Both the position numbers and the translations under genes were made by a program. Positions 19,172-26,652 of a DNA stretch of 64,000 bases are shown piece after piece. Under the pieces are notes generated by a model that was given only the letters and a program-made list of their open reading frames with translations, made no database searches and was not told the origin of the DNA. Position 1 is the first letter of the stretch. Each line of letters begins with the position of its first letter. The stretch covers positions 1 through 64,000 of the forward strand of contig JAFYAU010000008.1 of NCBI GenBank assembly GCA_017540565.1. The letters run 5' to 3'. Source of the stretch: Oscillospiraceae bacterium. GTDB lineage: Bacteria; Bacillota; Clostridia; Oscillospirales; Oscillospiraceae.

Positions 19172-20680
19172 TCAGAGTAAGGACTTCATTGCGGGGGGGA
19201 TGGCGGAGATCAGATCAGTAGCGGTTACGGAATATTCACCCAGTGCCTCTGCGCACAGGTCACCGGCCCGTCCGTGCAGCCACACCGCGGTGACGGCGGC
19301 TCTCCAGGGTTCCAGACCCTGCCCGAGAAGGGCCGTGATCATCCCGGCCAGCACGTCACCGCTGCCACCCTTCGCCATGGCGGGCCCGCCGGTGGTGTTC
19401 AGGAAAGCGCGGCCGTCGGGGAGCGCGGTCACGGTCCGGTGTCCTTTGAGAACGACAATGCAGCCGTATTCGCGGGCGAAAGCCAGCGCTCCGGCCAGAC
19501 GTCCCTGTTCCGTACTTCCGCCGAGACGGGCGAATTCACCTGGATGAGGAGTTATGATCACGGGGGCTTTTGCCTCCTTCAGAACGGAGGGGTCCGCAGA
19601 GATGGCGTTCAGCGCGTCTGCGTCCAGAACGACGGGGATCGTCGATTCCCGAATCAGCAGTTCAATCAGCGAGGTCAGTTCATATCCGCGCCCGAGACCG
19701 GGCCCGGCGAGCGCAGCCTGGCAGGCACCAAGCATGTCGCGCAGATAGTCCTTCGCCTTCCAGCCGACGACGCCGTCGTCGTCGCATGGGACGGGATGGG
19801 GCATGGCCTCCGTGCACCGTATGGCGACGATGCTGTAGATGGGATCCGGAACGGCCAGATACACGAGGCCGGCGCCAGAGCGCAGAGCTGCTTCCGCTGC
19901 CATGACAGGGGCTCCGGTATAACCGATGCTGCCGGCAAGGATCAGATCCCGGCCAAAAGAGCCCTTGTGGGCCAGCGGATCGCGGGCGGGAAGCGACAGG
20001 TCGTCCCGCACGACGGCGGAAACGGAACATGATACTGTGTCCTGCGCCTCCGCGGGGATCCCGATATCCCACACAGTGATCCGGCCGCAGCAAGTGCATC
20101 CCGGTTCGGTGAACTGACCGATCTTCGGCAGGGAAAAGGTGACTGTCTCGTCTGCGCGCACGGCGTCACCGAGGATCTCTCCGGTATCGGCGGAGACGCC
20201 GGTGGGCATATCCGCCGCGATGACGTACGCCGGAGAGGCGTTGACCGTCTGGACGGCAGCCAGCACGCCGCCGCGCAGAGGCGCGTTCAGGCCGGTGCCG
20301 AGCATGGCGTCGATGATGACAGATGCCTCGGCAACACAGGAATCCGCATCCGGAGCGTCGGCATAACGCTCCGCGGTGCCGCCCAGTTCTTCCAGACGGC
20401 GGAGCATTTCCCGGGCGTCCGGGGTCAGTCTGGCGGGGTCACTTACGAAAAACACCCGCACGGAACGCCCCCGGAGCAGCAGTCCGGCGGCTGCGCACAG
20501 TCCGTCGCCGCCGTTGTTGCCGCTGCCGCACAGGACAGCAATGGGGCCGGATGGCGCCCGGCCGACGGCGGAAAGCAGGCCCTCAGCAGCGTTTCGCATC
20601 AGCAGGGTTGAGGGAATGCCGAGATCGTGTATGGCATGGGCATCCAGCGCTTTCATCTGAGCGGAATCCGCGAGTTTCAT
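19172..20680 (-). CDS. nnr: Bifunctional NAD(P)H-hydrate epimerase / ADP-dependent NAD(P)H-hydrate dehydratase
   Basis: A 502-residue metabolite-repair enzyme. The N-terminal YjeF_N domain (about 1-210) has GSGNNGGDGL for epimerase activity. The C-terminal carbohydrate-kinase domain has TPHPGEFARL, LKGHRTV and GGSGDVLAGMI, the ADP-dependent dehydratase site. Together they repair hydrated NADH/NADPH. The start is the ATG at 20680 after AAAGGGAGG; 20 non-conserved codons are open upstream. A promoter (20739-20768) lies back to back with the SRP RNA promoter. Confidence 0.93.
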   Translation of the reverse strand: MKLADSAQMKALDAHAIHDLGIPSTLLMRNAAEGLLSAVGRAPSGPIAVLCGSGNNGGDGLCAAAGLLLRGRSVRVFFVSDPARLTPDAREMLRRLEELGGTAERYADAPDADSCVAEASVIIDAMLGTGLNAPLRGGVLAAVQTVNASPAYVIAADMPTGVSADTGEILGDAVRADETVTFSLPKIGQFTEPGCTCCGRITVWDIGIPAEAQDTVSCSVSAVVRDDLSLPARDPLAHKGSFGRDLILAGSIGYTGAPVMAAEAALRSGAGLVYLAVPDPIYSIVAIRCTEAMPHPVPCDDDGVVGWKAKDYLRDMLGACQAALAGPGLGRGYELTSLIELLIRESTIPVVLDADALNAISADPSVLKEAKAPVIITPHPGEFARLGGSTEQGRLAGALAFAREYGCIVVLKGHRTVTALPDGRAFLNTTGGPAMAKGGSGDVLAGMITALLGQGLEPWRAAVTAVWLHGRAGDLCAEALGEYSVTATDLISAIPPAMKSLL

Positions 20681-20738
20681 GGGAAAACCTCCCTTTGGAA
20701 GCGTGAGAGGGAATCGGAAAGCCGGCCCCTTTTTCTTC

Positions 20739-20768
20739 ATTATACGATAGGGCGGACGTCCGTGACAA
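20739..20768 (-). promoter_or_regulatory. Promoter of nnr-panE
   Basis: On the minus strand, -35 TTGTCA (20768-20763), 18-bp spacer and -10 TATAAT (20744-20739). Its -35 is 13 bp from the -35 of the divergent SRP RNA promoter. Confidence 0.65.
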
Positions 20769-20780
20769 GGAATAAAAGAG

Positions 20781-20809
20781 TTGCGAACGCGGGGGGAAGT
20801 GTGTATAAT
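20781..20809 (+). promoter_or_regulatory. Promoter of SRP RNA (and probably dnaX)
   Basis: -35 TTGCGA (20781-20786), 17-bp spacer, -10 TATAAT (20804-20809), predicting a start near 20816. Confidence 0.78.
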
Positions 20810-20817
20810 ATCGTATG

Positions 20818-21144
20818 CTTACCCCGTACCTTCCGGCGCGGGGCAAGGCCGCACTAGTCGGGGAGATAGCGGTGCCCTGTGACCTGCAATCCGCTATAGC
20901 AGGGAGGAATTCCATTCCCCAGGATCTGTGATGTGTCGTCTGCCTCGGATGGGCAGCGTTGAAGGGTCGGTCTTGCGCAACATAAATTCGTGAACCATGT
21001 CAGGCGGGGAACCGAGCAGCATTAAGCGAAACCTTATGTGTGCCGCGAGGCAGCCGATCCGGAGTCAGCCGTCCGGGTAACGGGCATATCCCAGCTTCGA
21101 AGGATGGTGTGCGGTCTTGCCCCGCGCCGGAGTCATTCCGGGAC
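20818..21144 (+). ncRNA. ffs: Signal recognition particle RNA, large Bacillota type
   Basis: About 325 nt. The Alu-type 5' domain contains the conserved run CTAGTCGGGGAGATAGCGGTG and AATCCGCTATAGCAGGG. The domain IV apical hairpin carries ATGTCAGG...GAGCAGCAT, the Ffh-binding loop. The ends pair over a long stem (20833-20850 with 21113-21130, one interruption). Placement directly upstream of dnaX is the same as for Bacillus scr. The exact ends are estimated from pairing. No U-run terminator is seen before the dnaX RBS, so the 3' end is probably made by processing. Confidence 0.93.
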
Positions 21145-21159
21145 AGGAGAGGTGAGAAC

Positions 21160-22842
21160 ATGGCGTATCAGGCGCTTTACAGAAAATGGAGACCCCGCAC
21201 GTTCGATGACGTAGTGGGGCAGCAGCATATCACGGAAACACTGAAACGACAGGTAGCTGGAGGCCGCCTGAGCCACGCATACCTCTTTGTGGGGACGCGA
21301 GGAACGGGAAAGACTACATGCGCAAAGATCCTTTCCCGGGCAGTGAACTGTGAGCATCCTGTGGACGGGAATCCCTGCAACGAGTGCGCGGCGTGCCGCG
21401 GAATAGAAGACGGTTCCATCCTCGAAGTCGAAGAGATCGACGCCGCGAGCAACAACGGCGTGGACAACGTCCGCATCCTGCGTGATGAGGCGATGTATTC
21501 GCCGGCGTCCGTACGGAAACGGGTCTACATCATCGATGAAGTGCACATGCTGTCCGCGGCGGCGTTCAACGCGCTGCTCAAGATCCTGGAGGAACCGCCG
21601 GAGCATCTTCTGTTCATCCTGGCAACGACGGAACTGAACAAGGTGCCGGCTACGATCCTGTCGCGTTGCCAGAGATTCAATTTCCGACGCATTACAACTG
21701 ATGACATCGTCGGAAGGCTCACTTACGTGGCCTCGCAGGAAGGGATAGACCTGACGCCGGAGGGAGCGGCCATGCTGGCCCGGCTCGCCGACGGCGGTAT
21801 GCGCGACGCTCTGTCGCTGCTGGATCAGTGCAGCGGCGACGTAGTGGACGAGAACAGAATCCTGAACGCTATCGGGATGACCGGCGCGCCGGAGATCCTG
21901 ACGCTGTTCCGGTCGATTCGCGCGGAGGATCCCGTGGGGATCCTTCAGCAGACTGACCTCCTGTACAGGGGCGGAAAAGACATGACCGTAATGCTGGGCG
22001 AACTGCAGCAGCTGCTCCGGGATATCCTTGTATACCAGCTGGCCGGCGGCCGTGACAGCGGCCTTCTCAGCGGGATGTACAGCCCGGCGGAACTGGCTGA
22101 AGCCGCCGAAGGACTGGCGCCCGCAACGGCCATGAAATGGATGGAAACGCTGCGGGACGCCGGAGGAGACCGGGCCGACCAGAAGTCCGTCCGCCTGAGG
22201 GCGGAGACTGCGCTGCTGAAACTGAGCAGCGCCAGGCTGAGAACAGATGCGGAGGCGCTGGCCGACAGAGTCGCCGCACTGGAGCAGAGGTTGGAAAGCG
22301 GAGACGCAACTGCTCCGTCCCCCGCAGAAAAGAAGGAGAGGGAACCTGAGAGAATCGCGCAGAAAGATGTTCCCGTCCGGGAAGAAGAGGAACCGGCTTC
22401 TGAGCCTGAAGAGGAGATCCTGACGGAAGGCGCCGGGGAAGAGCCCGCCGCTGCGCCCGTGGAGCAAATGCCGGAGAAACCGGCACAGGCCCCGGAGGAG
22501 GCCCCAGAAGAGAGTGGAAGCGCCGGGTGGAAACAGGTGCTCGACGCGCTGAAGGGCAAGGTGGATGACCCGACCTACATCATGCTGGCGGATCCGGATG
22601 CCTATGAGGGGGAAAGACAGGGAGTCCGCCTGATCGTAAGATGCGGAAATCCCTTTGCCCGGATCATGGCGGATACGCAGGAGATCCAGACGGCGCTGAA
22701 AAAAGCGGCGGAAGCAGTGTTCGGAAGACCTACCCCCGTGATCCTGGCGGATCGCGGAGAGACCGTGCCGGAACCGCCGGCAGAAAAAAAGGCAGACAAA
22801 CTGGATGAACTGGCGGCTTTTGACATCGTCCGGTTCAAGTGA
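21160..22842 (+). CDS. dnaX: DNA polymerase III subunit gamma/tau
   Basis: A 560-residue clamp-loader ATPase. Walker A is GTRGTGKTTC, the zinc-binding cysteines are in CEHPVDGNPCNECAAC, Walker B is IIDEVHML, the SRC sensor is LSRCQRF, and domain III is helical. An acidic Pro/Glu-rich linker (about 390-460) leads to a tau-type C-terminal domain. The ATG at 21160 after AGGAGAGGTGAG gives the usual MAYQALYRKWRP start. ybaB follows after 29 nt. Confidence 0.96.
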   Translation: MAYQALYRKWRPRTFDDVVGQQHITETLKRQVAGGRLSHAYLFVGTRGTGKTTCAKILSRAVNCEHPVDGNPCNECAACRGIEDGSILEVEEIDAASNNGVDNVRILRDEAMYSPASVRKRVYIIDEVHMLSAAAFNALLKILEEPPEHLLFILATTELNKVPATILSRCQRFNFRRITTDDIVGRLTYVASQEGIDLTPEGAAMLARLADGGMRDALSLLDQCSGDVVDENRILNAIGMTGAPEILTLFRSIRAEDPVGILQQTDLLYRGGKDMTVMLGELQQLLRDILVYQLAGGRDSGLLSGMYSPAELAEAAEGLAPATAMKWMETLRDAGGDRADQKSVRLRAETALLKLSSARLRTDAEALADRVAALEQRLESGDATAPSPAEKKEREPERIAQKDVPVREEEEPASEPEEEILTEGAGEEPAAAPVEQMPEKPAQAPEEAPEESGSAGWKQVLDALKGKVDDPTYIMLADPDAYEGERQGVRLIVRCGNPFARIMADTQEIQTALKKAAEAVFGRPTPVILADRGETVPEPPAEKKADKLDELAAFDIVRFK

Positions 22843-22871
22843 CGGAATGAATAACGAAAGGAAGAGCTGAC

Positions 22872-23213
22872 ATGGCAAAAGGAGCGTTTCGGGGCGGAAG
22901 CTACGGCGGCGGAATGAACGCCAATATGATCAAGCAGGCACAGAAAATGCAGCAGGAGATGCTGAAAAGCATGGCCGAAATGGAGGAGAAGACCTATACG
23001 GCCCAGTCCGGAGGCGGAATGGTTGCCGCTACGGTGAACGGAAAGTACGAGCTGGTAAGTCTGACCATAGAGCCTGACGCAGTGGATCCCGAGGATGTGG
23101 AGATGCTTCAGGATATGGTCGTGGCAGCCGTGAATGAGGCGATGAGGGCTGCGCAGAACGCCGCCAACGCCAACATGAGCAAGTTTACCGGAGGACTGAA
23201 CCTGGGGTTCTGA
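22872..23213 (+). CDS. ybaB: YbaB/EbfC family nucleoid-associated protein
   Basis: A 113-residue small DNA-binding protein with a Gly-rich N-terminus, a coiled helix (IKQAQKMQQEMLKSMAEME) and the family core GGGMVAATVNGKYELVSLTI. It probably acts as a dimer on the nucleoid. dnaX-ybaB is the standard bacterial order, but recR, normally next, is absent here and a terminator follows at once. Confidence 0.92.
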   Translation: MAKGAFRGGSYGGGMNANMIKQAQKMQQEMLKSMAEMEEKTYTAQSGGGMVAATVNGKYELVSLTIEPDAVDPEDVEMLQDMVVAAVNEAMRAAQNAANANMSKFTGGLNLGF

Positions 23214-23244
23214 TTCCCTGGAAGGAATGTTCGGAACAGAAAAA

Positions 23245-23277
23245 CCCCCGTCGGGCTGATTCCCGACGGGGGTCTGT
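23245..23277. terminator. Bidirectional terminator between ybaB and hsp20
   Basis: A perfect 11-bp stem CCCCCGTCGGG/CCCGACGGGGG around CTGATT. An A-run precedes it (giving U-run on the minus strand) and T-rich sequence follows. Confidence 0.85.
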
Positions 23278-23311
23278 TGCTGTTTTGGAAGGGACAAATG
23301 CCCGGTGGGCG

Positions 23312-23755
23312 TTATCCTTCGATCATAATGGTCTTCTTTTCGGGAAGAGCGGGGGCTTTCTTCGGCACTGTCAGCTTCAGCACGCCATCCTCGAATCTGG
23401 CCTTGATATCCTCTTCCGAGAGGCCTTCGCCGACATAGAAACTGCGCTGCATGGAGCCGGTATAACGCTCCTGGCGAATCAGTTTGCCTTTTCTTGTCTT
23501 CTCTTCCTTATCCACGCCTTTGGAGGCACCAACGGTAAGATAGCCGTTCTCCAGCGCCAGGTGGATTTCTTCCTTCTTGAAGCCGGGCAGATCGATATCC
23601 ACTTCATACTGATCGTCGTGTTCATGAACGTCCGTCTTCATCACTCTGTCCGCATGCTTGCCGTAAAGTTTCCGGTCGATATCCGGAAAATCCGGCCATT
23701 CGAAGTTCATCAGGTCATCGAACAGGTTTTCATTAAAAATACGCGGGTACAACAT
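23312..23755 (-). CDS. Small heat-shock protein, Hsp20/alpha-crystallin family
   Basis: A 147-residue ATP-independent holdase chaperone. The alpha-crystallin domain spans about 35-135, with the family signature in VDIDLPGFKKEEIHLALENG and the conserved GVLKLTVPK near the end. It is the sole gene of its unit. The promoter overlaps a perfect CIRCE element, so HrcA should repress it. The 5' untranslated region of about 110 nt is unremarkable. It is close to clostridial Hsp18. Confidence 0.92.
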   Translation of the reverse strand: MLYPRIFNENLFDDLMNFEWPDFPDIDRKLYGKHADRVMKTDVHEHDDQYEVDIDLPGFKKEEIHLALENGYLTVGASKGVDKEEKTRKGKLIRQERYTGSMQRSFYVGEGLSEEDIKARFEDGVLKLTVPKKAPALPEKKTIMIEG

Positions 23756-23874
23756 AGGTCATTTCCTCCTTTACTCATCACATTTGTTCCTATGCTCTGA
23801 GCATTGGGACGGAGGCTTCGGATCGTTGCAGGGATTCCTGTTTCTGATCGTCTCTGTTCCTTTGTTCTGACTGT

Positions 23875-23902
23875 ATTATAGCACAGAATTAGCACTCGTC
23901 AA
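23875..23902 (-). promoter_or_regulatory. Promoter of hsp20
   Basis: On the minus strand, -35 TTGACG (23902-23897), 16-bp spacer, -10 TATAAT (23880-23875). The CIRCE element covers the -35 region. Confidence 0.75.
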
Positions 23903-23915
23903 GGGAGAGTGCTAA
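23889..23915. promoter_or_regulatory. CIRCE element (HrcA operator)
   Basis: A perfect match to TTAGCACTC-N9-GAGTGCTAA, here with spacer GTCAAGGGA. It overlaps the hsp20 -35, so HrcA binding would exclude polymerase. Confidence 0.96.
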
Positions 23916-23960
23916 TTTTCTTTTTTAACTTTTTATGAACGCCGAGACGCACATAAAAAC

Positions 23961-23990
23961 CCGGCACGGATACTTGATTTTCCGTGCCGG
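23961..23990 (-). terminator. Terminator of the zinc-ribbon membrane protein gene
   Basis: The stem CCGGCACGGA/TCCGTGCCGG is followed on the minus strand by GTTTTTAT. Confidence 0.82.
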
Positions 23991-24026
23991 GATCCTGTAA
24001 ATCATCCTGGAAAAAAAGGAAAAGGA

Positions 24027-24974
24027 TCAGTTTTCCGGATTGAACTCATCGAGCATATCGGAAGCGGCGTCTTCTGCGTTCTTCAGCGCCTGTTCGGCAT
24101 CATTCGCGGCAGATGCAGCACCCTCTGCCGCCTGTTCGACGGCTTCTTCCGCCTCCTCGGCGGCTTCTTCGGCCGGAGCGGCAGGAGGCTCGGGTTCAGT
24201 CACTGCCGGAGCGGAGGGTCCTTCAGCGCGGGGATCGGCATGCAGGGGAGCGCCGCAGTTCTGGCAGAAAGCGCTCTTTGAATGAACGTAAGTCCCGCAG
24301 GCGGGGCAGCGGGAACTGCCGTTGGCTTCAGCCTTGATCTCCTCATAGAAAGCCGCGCGCACCAGTCCGATGAACAGGGGAAGGAACGCGAAGCAGGCGA
24401 TGGCAAACAGGAACAGGACGATCCCGAACAGAGCGCCGATATAACGGATGCGGGCAAGCAGGCCGAGGATCAGGACGACCACGTAAACGGCGACGACGAT
24501 CAGGACATCCGCGCCGAACATGCGGCTCTTCCATCCTTCGGTACGCTCGCGGGAGAGCTTGATGGCATCCGTAGGAGCGACGTTAGGCTCCTGCATCAGG
24601 ATGTACGGGGTAAGACGGTAGCGGTAGACCCGGATCAGCGCGAAGATCCAGCCGACGACAGGGATCAGCGCCCACAGGAAGATCCACAGGTTCATCCAGC
24701 CCATGCCGCACAGAACACGCTTGATGGTGGACCAGTCGCGGAAACAGTCGAAGAGCATCAGCACGTTGACCCTGTTTCCGCGGTATCCGTGGAGGAAGAT
24801 CAGCGTCATGCTTGTGCTCAGCAGCCATCCGAGGCACATGGCCACGCCGGGAATGATGCCGAACAGCGTCCAGGCCAGGCCTGTGAGGAAGATCTGCAGC
24901 AGAGAGATGCCCCACAGCACGAATGGTTTCTTGACCAGAACAGCCATGGCTTTCGCGTAAATATTGAAGATCAT
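24027..24974 (-). CDS. Polytopic membrane protein with C-terminal zinc ribbon (DUF975-like)
   Basis: A protein of about 315 residues with four to five membrane helices (for example KPFVLWGISLLQIFLTGLAW and DVLIVVAVYVVVLILGLLA). A central segment RLTPYILMQEPNVAPTDAIK resembles the 'YxLTPYIlaDnP...AIk.S' core of DUF975 proteins. After the last helix there is a zinc ribbon (CPACGTY...CQNCGAPL), then a Pro-rich stretch and an Ala/Glu-rich helical tail. The ATG at 24974 is preferred over one 20 codons upstream because MIFNIYAKAM begins just before the first helix; neither start has a strong RBS. Function unknown. Confidence 0.72.
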   Translation of the reverse strand: MIFNIYAKAMAVLVKKPFVLWGISLLQIFLTGLAWTLFGIIPGVAMCLGWLLSTSMTLIFLHGYRGNRVNVLMLFDCFRDWSTIKRVLCGMGWMNLWIFLWALIPVVGWIFALIRVYRYRLTPYILMQEPNVAPTDAIKLSRERTEGWKSRMFGADVLIVVAVYVVVLILGLLARIRYIGALFGIVLFLFAIACFAFLPLFIGLVRAAFYEEIKAEANGSSRCPACGTYVHSKSAFCQNCGAPLHADPRAEGPSAPAVTEPEPPAAPAEEAAEEAEEAVEQAAEGAASAANDAEQALKNAEDAASDMLDEFNPEN

Positions 24975-25074
24975 GGAAACCCCAGCTTTCAAATAGGATA
25001 CTGTAATTATAGGGCGGCTTTCGGGCAAAGTCAACGAACCAGGCAGGGAAAAAGCGGCGCCGGATCCTAATAAA

Positions 25075-25102
25075 GGGAGGCCGTCCCTGTGGACGGCCTC
25101 CC
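25075..25102 (-). terminator. Terminator of the uppP-ftsK-gltX unit
   Basis: A perfect 12-bp stem GGGAGGCCGTCC/GGACGGCCTCCC with loop CTGT, followed on the minus strand by TTTATTA. Confidence 0.85.
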
Positions 25103-25120
25103 TTCAGAAAGAGCGGGAAT

Positions 25121-26614
25121 TCAGGCGGTCATCAGCCGAGACATGGCCTGGCTGATGCGGTTCAGCGTTTCGTAGCGACCGAGGATGTGGCAGATCTCCA
25201 CCGCACCGCCGGGAGTGACCTGCTGTCCGGATACGGCGATACGCAGAGGCCACATCAGCGTGGCGTTCTTTACGCCCAGACGCTCCGCTTCGGCGATGAG
25301 AGCATCATGGATCGTAGTCTGCTCCCAGTCCGGAAGAGTCTGGAACAGGGGAAGAACGGCCAGGAGCATATCCAGCGCGATCTCCGGATTGCATTTGCTC
25401 TTCTTGTTGGAGAAAAGCTCCAGATCATACTCCGGCAGCGTCTGGAAGAAAGCGATCTTTTCCGGGATATCCGTCAGCCGTTCGGTCCTCTGCTGCAGCA
25501 GAGAGGCGATCTTGGCGGCGCTGAAGTCCTCGTTGGGAACGGCGCTGCGGATGTACGGCTCTGCTATGGAAGCAAAGGCCTCCGGGGACAAGGCACGGAT
25601 ATACTCGCTATTGAAATAGGTCAGTTTGTCAATGTCGAAGATAGCCGGGGATTTGCTCAGCCCGCCGATATCGAAGACCTCGCAGAGTTCAGGCAGAGAG
25701 TAGATCTCCCGCTCGCCGCCGGGATTCCAGCCCAACAGAGCGACATAGTTGACCACGGCCTCACTGAGATAGCCCATGGAGAGAAGATCCTCGTACGAGG
25801 GGTCCCCGTGCCGTTTGCTCATCTTGTTGTGCGCATCGCGCATCACGGGGGAGCAGTGGATATAAGCGGGGATCTCCCAGCCGAACGCCTGATACAGCAG
25901 ATTGTATTTCGGCGCACTGGACAGATACTCGCTGCCGCGGACCACGTGGGTAATTCCCATCAGGTGGTCATCGATCACGTTGGCAAAATTATAGGTGGGG
26001 AGGCCATCGCTCTTCAGAAGGATCTGGTCGTCGAGACTGTCGTTCGGGACCTCAATGGTGCCGAAGACCAGATCGGTGAACGATGTCGTTCCCTCCCGCG
26101 GGATCTTCTGCCGGATCACGAAGGACTCGCCGGCGGCCAGCCGGCGCGAGACCTCTTCAGGGGGGAGGTCGGGACAGCTGCATTCGTGCTTTTTGATCTC
26201 GCCGCCCGCGGCAGCGGTCTCGTGGGCATGCTCCTTCTCACAGAAGCAGTAGTAGGCTCCGCCCTTTTCCACCAGCAGCTCCGCGTATTTTCCATAGAGG
26301 TCCATGCGTTCCGTTTGAACATAGGGGCCGACGGGACCCCCGATGTCGGGGCCTTCGTCATGCTGCAGGCCGCACTTCTTCAGTGTCGCGTAAATCAGAT
26401 CGACGGCGCCTTCCACCAGCCGGTTCTGGTCGGTGTCCTCAATGCGGAGGATAAAGTCGCCGCCCATCTTCTTTGCGATGAGGTAGGTATACAGAGCCGT
26501 GCGCAGGTTGCCGACATGCATATAGCCCGTGGGACTGGGAGCAAAGCGGGTGCGGACACGCCCTCTGGGGATGGCAGCTTCCTTCGCTTCAAACCAGGAT
26601 CTGTCAACTGTCAT
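25121..26614 (-). CDS. gltX: Glutamate--tRNA ligase
   Basis: A 497-residue class I aminoacyl-tRNA synthetase. The HIGH-type motif is in RFAPSPTGYMHVGNLRTAL, and the KMSKS-type motif is KMSKRHGD. The length is normal. The ATG at 26614 has GGAAGGAG upstream and gives MTVDRSWFEAKEAAI; ten open codons before it are not needed. It is the last gene after ftsK, 39 nt downstream. Whether it also charges tRNA-Gln (non-discriminating form) cannot be told; no gatCAB is in the window. Confidence 0.95.
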   Translation of the reverse strand: MTVDRSWFEAKEAAIPRGRVRTRFAPSPTGYMHVGNLRTALYTYLIAKKMGGDFILRIEDTDQNRLVEGAVDLIYATLKKCGLQHDEGPDIGGPVGPYVQTERMDLYGKYAELLVEKGGAYYCFCEKEHAHETAAAGGEIKKHECSCPDLPPEEVSRRLAAGESFVIRQKIPREGTTSFTDLVFGTIEVPNDSLDDQILLKSDGLPTYNFANVIDDHLMGITHVVRGSEYLSSAPKYNLLYQAFGWEIPAYIHCSPVMRDAHNKMSKRHGDPSYEDLLSMGYLSEAVVNYVALLGWNPGGEREIYSLPELCEVFDIGGLSKSPAIFDIDKLTYFNSEYIRALSPEAFASIAEPYIRSAVPNEDFSAAKIASLLQQRTERLTDIPEKIAFFQTLPEYDLELFSNKKSKCNPEIALDMLLAVLPLFQTLPDWEQTTIHDALIAEAERLGVKNATLMWPLRIAVSGQQVTPGGAVEICHILGRYETLNRISQAMSRLMTA

Positions 26615-26652
26615 GGATAAGTCTCCTTCCATCGTTTCCGCCATGGCGGAAG

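Noticed and set aside
22787-22802. A-run in dnaX as a programmed frameshift site
   Set aside because: A run of seven A is present, but it lies about 18 codons from the C-terminus, too late to make a gamma-like short form, and no stimulatory hairpin is evident.
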